Source of the DNA: Anianabacter salinae
GTDB taxonomy: Bacteria > Pseudomonadota > Alphaproteobacteria > Rhodobacterales > Rhodobacteraceae
DNA: 64,000 nucleotides
Assembly: GCF_019061145.1 (NCBI RefSeq)
Contig: NZ_JAHQZS010000002.1
Location: forward strand, 372,001-436,000
Direction: 5' to 3'
A program made the position numbers and the translations under genes. Below are positions 1 through 7,699 of this stretch, in pieces. The notes beneath the pieces were generated by a model, which saw only the letters and a program-made list of their open reading frames with translations, made no database searches and was not told the origin of the DNA. Positions within the stretch are counted from its first letter, which is position 1. Every line of letters starts with the position of its first letter.

Positions 1-345
1 AAGGCCGTGGTCGAGGCGATGGAGGCGGGGCTGGAACAGGCGCGCCCCGGCAACCGCTGCGAGGATGTGGCCAACGCCTTCAACGCGACGCTGAACCGGC
101 TGGGCTTTGAAAAGGACAGCCGCTGCGGCTATTCCATCGGCCTGTCCTATCCGCCCGACTGGGGCGAGCGCACCATGTCATTCCGGCGCGGCGACATGAC
201 CGAGATGAAGCCGAACATGGTGTTCCACTTCATGCCCGCGCTCTGGCTCGACGACGGCGGGCTGGAGATCACCGAGGCGATCCGCATCACCGACACAGGG
301 TGCGAATGCCTCTGCGAAACCCCGCGCAAGATCTTCGTCAAATGA
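1..345 (+). CDS. doeA: Ectoine hydrolase, 3' part (5' end outside window)
   Basis: Only the last 114 codons are present; the frame is open from base 1. The fragment is the C-terminal part of an M24 (creatinase/aminopeptidase P fold) enzyme, with the GLSYPPDWGER segment that I recognise from ectoine hydrolases (DoeA/EutD) and an ITEAIRITDTG stretch near the end where the fold places a metal-binding Glu. DoeA opens the ectoine ring to N-acetyl-diaminobutyrate in the cytoplasm. The assignment rests strongly on the next gene, which is DoeB-like and starts inside the doeA stop codon (ATGA overlap). Another M24 peptidase is the alternative if context is ignored. Confidence 0.85.
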   Translation, partial: KAVVEAMEAGLEQARPGNRCEDVANAFNATLNRLGFEKDSRCGYSIGLSYPPDWGERTMSFRRGDMTEMKPNMVFHFMPALWLDDGGLEITEAIRITDTGCECLCETPRKIFVK

Positions 346-1331
346 CCGCCAATCCGATCACTGCAACCATTCCTTTCGATCAGGACGGGGTCCACCACGG
401 CCACCTGCGGCTGCCGTATAGCCGCGATGACAGCGCCTGGGGCGCGGTGATGATCCCGATCACCGTGATCCGCCACGGCGACGGGCCGACCGCGCTGTTC
501 ACCAGTGCGAACCACGGCGACGAATACGAGGGGCCGATCGCGCTGTTCGATCTGGCGCAGACGCTGGGCGAGGCCGATATCGCGGGCCGCGTGATCCTGA
601 TCCCGGCACTCAACACGCCCGCGTTCCTCGCCGGAACGCGGACGACACCGGGCGACAGGGGGAACCTGAACCGCAGCTTTCCCGGCAAGCCCGACGGCAC
701 CGTGACGCAGAAGATCGCCGACTATGTCGCGCACACGCTGGTGCCGATGGCTGATCTGGTGCTTGATTTCCACTCTGGCGGGCGGACGCTCGATTTCCTG
801 CCCTTCGCCGCCGCGCATGTCCTGCCGGACAAGGCGCAGGAAGCGCGCTGCATGGCCGCGATGGAGGCGTTCGCGGCCCCATACTCGATGAAGATGCTGG
901 AAATCGACGCGGTCGGCATGTTCGACACCGAGGCCGAGGCGCAGGGTAAGACGTTTGTCACGACAGAACTTGGCGGCGGCGGCACGGCGCGGGCGGAAAC
1001 CGTGCGCATCGCCAAGCGCGGCGCGCGCAACCTGCTGATCCATGCAGGGATCATGGACGGCGTGCCCGAGACCGCACCGACGCGCTGGCTCGACATGCCG
1101 GATGCGTCCTGCTTCGTCTTTGCCGAGCGCGCGGGCATGTGCGAGCCGATGGTGGATCTTGGCGCCGAGGTGCGAAAGGGCGAGTTGATTGCCCGCGTCT
1201 GGCCGACCGGGCACACGGGCGAGGCGCCTGCAGAATTCGAGGCGCAGCGCGACGGGTTGCTTACGGCGCGGCATTTCCCCGGGCTGGTGCAGATGGGCGA
1301 TTGTCTGGCGGTTGTGGCTGACCCGATCTGA
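342..1331 (+). CDS. doeB: N-acetyl-diaminobutyrate deacetylase
   Basis: A 329-residue member of the succinylglutamate desuccinylase/aspartoacylase family. Zinc ligands fit His58 and Glu61 (SANHGDEYEG) and His144 (LDFHSGG). DoeB removes the acetyl group from the product of DoeA, giving 2,4-diaminobutyrate, the second step of ectoine degradation. I chose the ATG at 342 because it overlaps the doeA stop as ATGA, the usual coupling in this operon; an in-frame ATG at 300 lies inside doeA and has no better support. Further ectoine genes (uptake, regulator) would be expected upstream of the window; none follow downstream. Confidence 0.88.
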   Translation: MTANPITATIPFDQDGVHHGHLRLPYSRDDSAWGAVMIPITVIRHGDGPTALFTSANHGDEYEGPIALFDLAQTLGEADIAGRVILIPALNTPAFLAGTRTTPGDRGNLNRSFPGKPDGTVTQKIADYVAHTLVPMADLVLDFHSGGRTLDFLPFAAAHVLPDKAQEARCMAAMEAFAAPYSMKMLEIDAVGMFDTEAEAQGKTFVTTELGGGGTARAETVRIAKRGARNLLIHAGIMDGVPETAPTRWLDMPDASCFVFAERAGMCEPMVDLGAEVRKGELIARVWPTGHTGEAPAEFEAQRDGLLTARHFPGLVQMGDCLAVVADPI

Positions 1332-1379
1332 TCCGATCTGAGGCGTCCTGACGCAGGGCTTGCATCCATGCGCGGAACA

Positions 1380-1401
1380 CATATTATATAATTCGAATAT
1401 G
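1380..1401. promoter_or_regulatory. Inverted-repeat operator and AT-rich promoter upstream of the sulfur genes
   Basis: CATATT at 1380-1385 and AATATG at 1396-1401 are perfect inverted arms separated by 10 bases, within an AT-rich island (TATATAAT, ATTCGAAT) in GC-rich surroundings. It sits about 40 bases before the DUF2892 gene. BigR/SqrR-type ArsR repressors control DUF2892/Blh/transporter operons through AT-rich dyads overlapping the promoter, so this is the likely operator (inference). No such regulator gene is in the window. Confidence 0.55.
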
Positions 1402-1441
1402 AATGGGCGATCCCGCCCGTGTTCCGCCCAAGGAGACCACC

Positions 1442-1654
1442 ATGTCCGTCAATGTCGGTACGCTCGACCGTTCGCTTCGCGCCCTCGTCGGCGTCGTTCT
1501 TCTTGCCCTTGCCTTTGGCACCTCACTGACCGCAGGCAGCGCGCTTCTGTTCTGGGGCGCCGTGATCGTCGGCATCGTCATGCTGGCCACGGCGGTCTTC
1601 CGCCTCTGCCCGTTGTATTCGCTGCTTGGTCTCAAGACCTGCCGTGATTGTTAA
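1442..1654 (+). CDS. DUF2892 small membrane protein
   Basis: 70 residues with two hydrophobic segments (roughly 14-32 and 36-55) and a C-terminal CPLYSLLGLKTC motif typical of DUF2892, the membrane domain also found fused to rhodanese in YgaP. The ATG at 1442 follows an AAGGAG ribosome-binding site. Its biochemical role is unknown; in other proteobacteria the family accompanies BigR-controlled persulfide dioxygenases. It is the first gene of an apparent three-gene unit with the metallo-hydrolase 14 bases downstream and a SulP permease after that, which suggests a part in sulfide or persulfide handling at the inner membrane. Confidence 0.8.
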   Translation: MSVNVGTLDRSLRALVGVVLLALAFGTSLTAGSALLFWGAVIVGIVMLATAVFRLCPLYSLLGLKTCRDC

Positions 1655-1668
1655 GGTGAGGTGAGAAG

Positions 1669-2556
1669 ATGTCTGCCTATCCTGTTGACATGACTGTGAG
1701 TCCAGAGGTCACAGCCTTCTTCGATCCCGCGACGAACACGATCAGCTACGTCGTGAAGGACCCCGCGTCGGCCGCCTGCGCCGTGATCGATTCCGTGATG
1801 GACATCGACTATGCCGCCGGCCGGATCGCCTATGCGCATGCGGACGAGATCATCGCCTTCATCAGGGCGAACGGCCTGTCGCTGGAGTGGATCATCGAAA
1901 CCCATGTCCACGCCGACCACCTGTCGGCCGCGCCGTATATCCAGCAGCAACTGGGCGGCAAGATCGGCATCGGTGACCAGATCACCGTGGTGCAGGACAC
2001 CTTTGGCAAGGTGTTTAACGAAGGCACCGAGTTCCAGCGAGATGGCAGCCAGTTCGATGCCCTCTTCGCGGACTGCGACACCTACCGGATCGGCGGAATG
2101 ACCGCCCTTGCGATCCATACGCCAGGCCATACCCCCGCCTGCATGACCCATGTGATCGGCGACGCGGCGTTTGTCGGCGACACGCTGTTCATGCCCGATG
2201 GCGGATCGGCGCGTGCCGATTTCCCCGGCGGGGACGCGGGCGAGTTGTATGACTCGATCCAGAAGGTGCTGGCCCTGCCGGGCGAGACGCGCCTGTTCAT
2301 GTGCCACGACTATGGGCCGAACGGCCGTGACATTGCGTGGGAAACCACGGTGGCCGAGGAAAAGTCGCACAACATCCACGTCGGCGGTGGCAAGACGAAA
2401 GAGGATTTCGTCAGGTTCCGCACCGAACGTGACGCGCAGCTGGACATGCCAAGACTCATCATCCCCTCGCTTCAGGTGAACATGAAGGCGGGCAAGCTGC
2501 CCGAGCCCGAGGACAATGGCACGCGCTACATGAAGGTTCCGCTGAACGGCCTGTAA
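1669..2556 (+). CDS. blh: Blh/ETHE1-like persulfide dioxygenase (MBL fold)
   Basis: 295 residues of the metallo-beta-lactamase fold. The metal motif T-H-V-H-A-D-H is at 78-84, followed by HTPGHTPAC and a C-terminal CHDYGP motif, as in Blh and ETHE1-type persulfide dioxygenases. These mononuclear iron enzymes oxidise glutathione persulfide to sulfite in the cytoplasm. The product sulfite or sulfate would explain the SulP permease next door. No fused rhodanese domain is present. A generic glyoxalase II is less likely given the YVVKDP N-terminus and the DUF2892 neighbour. Regulation probably comes from the dyad at 1380-1401. Confidence 0.85.
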   Translation: MSAYPVDMTVSPEVTAFFDPATNTISYVVKDPASAACAVIDSVMDIDYAAGRIAYAHADEIIAFIRANGLSLEWIIETHVHADHLSAAPYIQQQLGGKIGIGDQITVVQDTFGKVFNEGTEFQRDGSQFDALFADCDTYRIGGMTALAIHTPGHTPACMTHVIGDAAFVGDTLFMPDGGSARADFPGGDAGELYDSIQKVLALPGETRLFMCHDYGPNGRDIAWETTVAEEKSHNIHVGGGKTKEDFVRFRTERDAQLDMPRLIIPSLQVNMKAGKLPEPEDNGTRYMKVPLNGL

Positions 2557-2632
2557 CGCTCTGATCCAAAGCACATTCCTATTGTGACGGCCCCAGCGAT
2601 CCCTGGGGCCGCACCGTCCCGAGGTTTCCCCC

Positions 2633-4390
2633 ATGACGCGCCCCGACATTGCCCGCTTCAAGCGCTATTTCCCCATTCTCGACTGGGGCAGTCGCTATGA
2701 CGCCGACACCGCGACAAGCGATCTTGTCGCCGCCGTGATCGTCACGATCATGCTGATCCCGCAGTCGCTGGCCTATGCTCTGCTGGCCGGGCTTCCGGCC
2801 GAGATGGGGCTCTACGCCTCGATCCTGCCGCTGGTCGCTTATGCGATCTTCGGCACGTCGCGGGCGCTTGCCGTGGGGCCGGTGGCGGTGGTGTCGCTGA
2901 TGACCTTCGCGGCGATCGGCAACCTCGGGCTGACCGATCCGGCGCAGATCGCGCTGGCCGCCGTGACGCTGGCCTTTCTGTCGGGCGTGGTCCTGCTGGC
3001 GATGGGCGTGTTCCGGCTGGGGTTCCTTGCGAACTTCCTGAGCCATCCGGTGATCGCGGGGTTCATCACCGCGTCGGGCATCCTGATCGCTTTTTCACAG
3101 CTCAAGCACATACTTGGCATTTCAGCGGGTGGGGCGACGCTTCCCGAGCTAATAATATCACTTATCGAACACCTGCCCAAGATCAACGTCATCACGCTGG
3201 TGATCGGTGTCTCCGCCACGGCGTTCCTGTTCTGGGTGCGCAGGGGGCTGAAGCCGGTCTTGCTGCGCGCAGGCCTGAAGCCGCGTCTGGCGGATGTGCT
3301 GGCCAAGGCTGGGCCGGTCGCGGCCGTCGCGGTGACGACCCTTGCCACCTACGCGCTGTCGCTCGATGCGCGCGGCGTCGCCATCGTGGGCGCGGTGCCG
3401 CAGGGCCTGCCGCCGCTGACATTGCCGTCCGTGAACCTCGACTTCTGGGCGTCGCTGATCGGCCCGGCGATCCTGATCTCGGTCATCGGCTTCGTTGAAT
3501 CGGTGTCGGTCGCCACGACACTCGCCGCGAAGCGCCGCCAGCGCATCACGCCGGACCAGGAGTTGATCGGTCTTGGTGCCTCGAACGTCGCGGCGGCGGT
3601 GTCGGGCGGCTACCCGGTGACGGGCGGCTTTGCGCGGTCGGTCGTGAACTTCGACGCGGGCGCCGAAACCCCGGCGGCGGGCGCCTTTACCGCCATCGGC
3701 ATCGCGCTGGCGGCGCTTTTCCTGACGCCGCTGCTGTATTTCCTGCCCAAGGCGACGCTGGCAGCAACGATCATCGTGGCGGTGCTGAGCCTTGTCGATT
3801 TCTCGATCCTGAAACGCACCTGGGCCTACAGCCGCGCCGATTTCGCTGCCGTGGCGGCGACGATCCTGCTGACGCTGGGATTCGGGGTCGAGGTGGGCGT
3901 GTCGTCGGGCGTGGTGCTGTCGATCGTTCTGCACCTCTACAAGACGTCGAAGCCGCATATCGCCGAGGTCGGACTGGTGCCGGGAACCGAGCATTTCCGC
4001 AACATCCACCGCCACAAGGTCAAGACGCACCCCGAGATGCTGACCCTGCGCATCGACGAAAGCCTGTATTTCGCGAATGCGCGGTTTCTCGAGGATTACG
4101 TTCATGACCGGGTGGTCGCGGATTGCGGGCTGAAACATGTGGTCCTGCAATGCACCGCGGTGAACGAGATCGATTCCTCGGCGCTGGAAAGCCTCGAGGC
4201 GATCAACCGGCGCCTTGCCGAGATGGGTATCAAGCTGCACCTGTCCGAGGTGAAGGGTCCGGTGATGGACCGCCTGCAGAGAAGCCATTTCCTCGACGAG
4301 ATGAGCGGGCAGGTGTTCCTGACCCAGTACGGCGCGATGAAGGCGCTGGGGCCTGTGAACGGCGCGCCGGACATCAAGAAGACTGTCTAA
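2633..4390 (+). CDS. SulP-family anion permease with STAS domain
   Basis: 585 residues. The N-terminal 430 or so residues are a polytopic membrane domain with the SulP segment MLIPQSLAYALLAGLPAEMGLYAS and the PVTGGFARSVVNFDAGAETP loop. The C-terminal part (about 455-570) is a cytoplasmic STAS domain (LRIDESLYFANARFLEDYV). Family members carry sulfate, bicarbonate or dicarboxylates. Placement after DUF2892 and the persulfide dioxygenase argues for sulfate or sulfite export or exchange in sulfur oxidation, although the substrate cannot be read from the sequence. The gene lies 76 bases after blh and could be in the same transcript. Confidence 0.85.
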   Translation: MTRPDIARFKRYFPILDWGSRYDADTATSDLVAAVIVTIMLIPQSLAYALLAGLPAEMGLYASILPLVAYAIFGTSRALAVGPVAVVSLMTFAAIGNLGLTDPAQIALAAVTLAFLSGVVLLAMGVFRLGFLANFLSHPVIAGFITASGILIAFSQLKHILGISAGGATLPELIISLIEHLPKINVITLVIGVSATAFLFWVRRGLKPVLLRAGLKPRLADVLAKAGPVAAVAVTTLATYALSLDARGVAIVGAVPQGLPPLTLPSVNLDFWASLIGPAILISVIGFVESVSVATTLAAKRRQRITPDQELIGLGASNVAAAVSGGYPVTGGFARSVVNFDAGAETPAAGAFTAIGIALAALFLTPLLYFLPKATLAATIIVAVLSLVDFSILKRTWAYSRADFAAVAATILLTLGFGVEVGVSSGVVLSIVLHLYKTSKPHIAEVGLVPGTEHFRNIHRHKVKTHPEMLTLRIDESLYFANARFLEDYVHDRVVADCGLKHVVLQCTAVNEIDSSALESLEAINRRLAEMGIKLHLSEVKGPVMDRLQRSHFLDEMSGQVFLTQYGAMKALGPVNGAPDIKKTV

Positions 4391-4495
4391 AAGCCCGCCA
4401 TAGAAAGAAAAACCGCTCAGCGGCCCTCTGCTCTGATCTCAGGGCGATCCTGTCTGTGTGCCCACAGCTAAGCCTCGGGACAGCGCACTTATAGA

Positions 4496-4516
4496 ATTGT
4501 TATTGACTATAACAAT
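4496..4516. promoter_or_regulatory. 21-bp palindromic operator upstream of the P450 gene
   Basis: ATTGTTAT (4496-4503) and ATAACAAT (4509-4516) are perfect 8-base inverted arms around TGACT. A TTGACT hexamer (4503-4508) inside the dyad with TATCCT at 4525-4530, spacing 16, looks like a promoter, so a bound repressor would block the -35 region. The P450 start codon is 40 bases downstream. No regulator gene is directly adjacent; the nearest is the MarR gene at 6417. Confidence 0.55.
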
Positions 4517-4555
4517 ATCCGACATATCCTTGGTGATGGGAGAAGGAGGATCACA

Positions 4556-5758
4556 ATGGCACTCGACCGTTCCATTTCCAAGGATCTGGCGCCGCTGGAC
4601 GAGACGATCACGCTCGACCAGCTCGACCGCGACCCCTATCCGATCTATCGCCGCCTGCGCGCCGAAACGCCGGTGCTGCGCGTCAAGTCGGTGGGCCGGA
4701 CGCTGCTGACCAAGGCCGAAGACACCAAGTACGTTAAGGACAACCCGGCGCTGTTCTCGTCGGATGATCCCAACACCCCGATGAAGCGGGCGTTCAATGC
4801 GCATACGCTGATGCGCAAGGACGGCGAGATCCACATGCGTGAGCGCATGGCGATGGCCCCTGCGTTCAATCCCAAGGTCATCATGCAAGAGTGGCTGCCG
4901 AAATATCGCGCCACGGCAGAGGCTTACCTCGACCGGCTGCCCAAGGGCGAGCCGGTTGACCTGTTCCCGCATCTGGCGGCGCCCTGGGCGGCGCGCGGTC
5001 TGGCGCATCTGTTGGGTTTGGCAGAGGTCGTGACCGACGACGAGATGCAGCGCTGGTCGCAGGCGCTGATCGACGGGTCGGGCAATTTCGGCTGGCAACC
5101 CGAGCCGTTCGAGCGGTGCGACATCGCCAATGACGAGATGAACCGCGCCATCGGCCAGATGGCCCGGCGGCACAAGGCCGATCCGAACCAGACCGCGCTG
5201 TCGGTCATGGTGAACGCGGACGATCCGATCGAATGGTCGCAGATCGTGGCGAACATCAAGATCGCCATCGGCGGCGGCATCAACGAGCCGCGCGATGCGC
5301 TGTGCACGATCCTGTACGGATTGCTCACCAATCCCGACCAGAAGGCGCAGGTCGTCGAGAACGGCGATTGGCAAAAGGCCTTTGAAGAAGGCGTGCGCTG
5401 GGTCGCGCCGATCCAGGCGTCATCACGCCTTGTGACCGAGGATACCGAAATCCGCGGCTATCGCATCCCCAAGGGCGACACGGTGATGACCATTCAGGCC
5501 TCGGCGAACCATGACGAGGACCTGTTCGAGGACGGCGACAAGTTTATCGTCTACCGGGGCAAGAACAGCCACCAGGCCTTCGGCAACGGGCCGCATTTCT
5601 GCCAGGGCACCCATGTCGCGCGGCAGGCGATTTCCAAGGTGATGCTGCCGCTGATGTTTGAACGGTTCCCCGACATGGAGCTGGTCGATCCGGCTTCCGT
5701 CGAATGGCGCGGCTTTGGCTTTCGCGGTCCGATCAACCTTCCGGTCATCCTCAAGTAA
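4556..5758 (+). CDS. Cytochrome P450 monooxygenase
   Basis: 400 residues, a soluble class I bacterial P450. The heme loop F-G-N-G-P-H-F-C-Q-G has the cysteine ligand at 349; the K-helix E-x-x-R is at 278-281. A strong AGAAGGAGG ribosome-binding site precedes the ATG. The I-helix reads G-G-G-I-N-E-P-R-D (239-247): where most P450s have an acidic residue followed by threonine, this protein has Asn243-Glu244 and then Pro. Substrate is unknown, and no ferredoxin or ferredoxin reductase gene is adjacent, so redox partners must come from elsewhere. It is monocistronic, with its own palindrome upstream and a strong terminator downstream. Confidence 0.9.
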   Translation: MALDRSISKDLAPLDETITLDQLDRDPYPIYRRLRAETPVLRVKSVGRTLLTKAEDTKYVKDNPALFSSDDPNTPMKRAFNAHTLMRKDGEIHMRERMAMAPAFNPKVIMQEWLPKYRATAEAYLDRLPKGEPVDLFPHLAAPWAARGLAHLLGLAEVVTDDEMQRWSQALIDGSGNFGWQPEPFERCDIANDEMNRAIGQMARRHKADPNQTALSVMVNADDPIEWSQIVANIKIAIGGGINEPRDALCTILYGLLTNPDQKAQVVENGDWQKAFEEGVRWVAPIQASSRLVTEDTEIRGYRIPKGDTVMTIQASANHDEDLFEDGDKFIVYRGKNSHQAFGNGPHFCQGTHVARQAISKVMLPLMFERFPDMELVDPASVEWRGFGFRGPINLPVILK

Positions 5759-5786
5759 ACGGTTTCTCCCCCCGAAAGGGCACCTT

Positions 5787-5816
5787 GCCCCGGCAGCGAT
5801 GCCGGGGCGTTTTCGT
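5787..5816 (+). terminator. Rho-independent terminator of the P450 gene
   Basis: Perfect 9-bp stem GCCCCGGCA / TGCCGGGGC with a GCGA loop, followed by a T-rich run (GTTTTCGTTT). It begins 28 bases after the P450 stop and ends just before the convergent DUF3237 gene. Confidence 0.8.
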
Positions 5817-5822
5817 TTGCCG

Positions 5823-6293
5823 TCAGTCCAGCGCGAACAGCGACATGACCACCTGTCCGGCAAGCCGCGCCCCGCGCCCGACGAACAGCGTCCGGTTCAC
5901 CCAGTCATAGCGTTCGTCCCCGGTCTCTAGTCGGGCCTGCGTGCGCATGTAGTAGGCGTCATGCTCGACCTCATCGCCGCGCGCGATGGCGGCGATGACG
6001 TGCTCGGGGCCGTGGCGATAGCCGTAGTTGACGATCTCGATCAGCGCGCCGTCGTCGGTCTCGAACCCGTAGCGGGTATCGAGCTCGGCCACGCCGTTCG
6101 CCCATATCGTCTGCCAGTCGGCGCCGAGATCAAGGATGCGGCCGTTCAAGCGCGGCCCCTCGACGCGGCCCCCGGTGATCGGGATGATCCGGCGCTGACC
6201 CGCGCGCCCTGCACCCATCTCGCGGATCGGGTCGAGTTCGACGAACAGGTCGCAGACATGGGCAAGGTCGGGAGGGGGCAAGGCAGAAGTCAT
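5823..6293 (-). CDS. DUF3237 family protein
   Basis: 156 residues matching DUF3237, recognisable from IIPITGGRVEGPRLNGRIL, DGALIEIVNYGYR and the DAYYMRTQARLETGDERYDW segment. The family forms a small beta-barrel of unknown function; members are frequent beside aromatic or ester catabolism genes. It faces away from a MarR regulator (start 6417), so that regulator is a candidate controller. A second DUF3237 gene lies at 60371-60835. No signal peptide or membrane segment is visible. Confidence 0.82.
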   Translation of the reverse strand: MTSALPPPDLAHVCDLFVELDPIREMGAGRAGQRRIIPITGGRVEGPRLNGRILDLGADWQTIWANGVAELDTRYGFETDDGALIEIVNYGYRHGPEHVIAAIARGDEVEHDAYYMRTQARLETGDERYDWVNRTLFVGRGARLAGQVVMSLFALD

Positions 6294-6416
6294 CGGCGCG
6301 CGGGTCCTTGGACAGGTTCAGGCTTTTGTTCGAACTTGCTTCTGTTTAGGAAGACAATGATTGGACGATGAACTGTTCAGGCAGGATCGAAAACCCCTCT
6401 TTGGTGGAAAGTGGCG
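6294..6416. promoter_or_regulatory. Divergent control region between DUF3237 and marR genes
   Basis: The 123 bases hold two direct GTTCAGGC repeats (6316-6323 and 6375-6382), each preceded by TTGGAC, and an 8-base palindrome GTTCGAAC near 6328-6335. MarR repressors usually bind between divergent genes, so these are candidate sites. No match to a known operator is claimed. Confidence 0.4.
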
Positions 6417-6854
6417 ATGGATACGCAAGATGCAGGGCCTGATATGAGCCTTCTGGAACGTCAGGTCGGCTATAACCTGCGGCGCGGCTATACCCGGTTC
6501 GCCGCACATCTGCGCGAGGCGCTGGCGCCAGTCGGGCTAAGCCAGCGCACGTTCTCGGTTCTGTCGGTGGTGGTCAGCAATCCCGGCATCACCCAGTCGG
6601 ACGTGGCGCGCGGGCTTGGCATCGAACGCTCGGGCACCGTCGTTACCGTCGACGAGTTGGAGGCGCAGGGCCATATCGCGCGCACGCCTGTCACGGGGGA
6701 TCGCCGGGCCTATGCGCTTCGGGCGACAGAGCAGGGCCGCGCCAAGCTGGACGAGGCGCTCGCGGCGGCCGCCGCACATGAAGACGAATTGCTCGCGGCC
6801 CTGACGCCCGACGAACGCGCGATGCTGCTGTCGGTGCTGCGCCGGATCTACTGA
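6417..6854 (+). CDS. MarR-family transcriptional regulator
   Basis: 145 residues with the winged helix-turn-helix of MarR proteins (QRTFSVLSVVVSNPGITQSDVARGLGIERSGTVVTVDELEAQGHIARTP is the recognition region, about 39-90) and the wing motif GDRRAYALRATEQG. I prefer the ATG at 6417 over the GTG at 6411 because the GGAAAG at 6405-6410 gives normal spacing only to the ATG. Such proteins are dimeric repressors released by small, often phenolic ligands. Likely targets are itself and the divergent DUF3237 gene; the convergent GST gene ends 4 bases downstream of its stop. Confidence 0.85.
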   Translation: MDTQDAGPDMSLLERQVGYNLRRGYTRFAAHLREALAPVGLSQRTFSVLSVVVSNPGITQSDVARGLGIERSGTVVTVDELEAQGHIARTPVTGDRRAYALRATEQGRAKLDEALAAAAAHEDELLAALTPDERAMLLSVLRRIY

Positions 6855-6857
6855 CGC

Positions 6858-7502
6858 CTAGAACGCGTCGGGCTGGTTCGGCGGGGCGGCATCGCGGAAC
6901 GCAGGCAGGCGGTCGAGCGCCTCGTAGATGCGTGCGATGGTGGGGTAGTCGTCCATCACCACGTCGAAGCGGCTGTTGTTCCAGACCTGCGCATAGAGGC
7001 AGCAATCGGCCAGCGACGGAGACTCTCCGTGGCAATACAGCCCGGTCTGGTTCTCGTACCTCAGCCGGGCCTCGATCGCGGGAAAGCTCTGGTCGATCCA
7101 GTGGCGGAACCACGTCGCCTTGCCGGTGTCGTCCTGCCCGTACTCGGACGAAAGATGCTTGAGAACCCGAAGGTTGTTCAGCGGATGCACTTCGCAGGCG
7201 ATCATGTAGGCAAGCGAGCGCACCCGCGCGCGCCCCAGTGCGTCAGGCGGCAGAAGCGGCGGCGTCGGGTAGGTCTCGTCGATGTATTCGATGATGGCGA
7301 GCGACTGGGACAGGACCGTTCCGTCATCCAGCTCCAACACCGGCACCAGACCGGCAGGATTCAGCCGCAGGAAATCCTCACCGCGCGTCTCGTCCTTGAG
7401 AAGGGCATAACTGCGGTAGGAATATCTAATTCCCTTGAGATTGAGGGCGCATCGCAGCCGTGTCGACGTCGAAGACCGGAAGTAGTTGTGCAGTGTAAGC
7501 AT
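6858..7502 (-). CDS. maiA: Maleylacetoacetate isomerase / zeta-class glutathione S-transferase
   Basis: 214 residues, the usual length. N-terminal thioredoxin-like domain with the zeta-class segment RSSTSTRLR (the family has SSxSxR, with the serine and arginine contacting glutathione), NPAGLVPVLELDDG and SQSLAIIEYIDE, then an all-helical domain. MaiA isomerises maleylacetoacetate to fumarylacetoacetate in tyrosine/homogentisate breakdown, glutathione-dependent. No homogentisate dioxygenase or fumarylacetoacetase is nearby, so a role in some other maleyl compound or in haloacid detoxification remains possible. The cysteine often seen in the SSCS motif is threonine here. Confidence 0.8.
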   Translation of the reverse strand: MLTLHNYFRSSTSTRLRCALNLKGIRYSYRSYALLKDETRGEDFLRLNPAGLVPVLELDDGTVLSQSLAIIEYIDETYPTPPLLPPDALGRARVRSLAYMIACEVHPLNNLRVLKHLSSEYGQDDTGKATWFRHWIDQSFPAIEARLRYENQTGLYCHGESPSLADCCLYAQVWNNSRFDVVMDDYPTIARIYEALDRLPAFRDAAPPNQPDAF

Positions 7503-7699
7503 GGGAAGGATCGTCTGACTGAAAATGACAGCGGGTACGAGGTGACAGTGTCGGCGCGGGCTGTGTTAGACAAGCGTTATATGCGACAACTGGCAGCATT
7601 CCGTCGCGGCATTGGCGCCATTGACGAGGCAAGACATGGCCCCGGCCCAAGTTGCCTACACGTCATCGCAAACGCCGGAAAGAACTGGAAAGGCAATAC

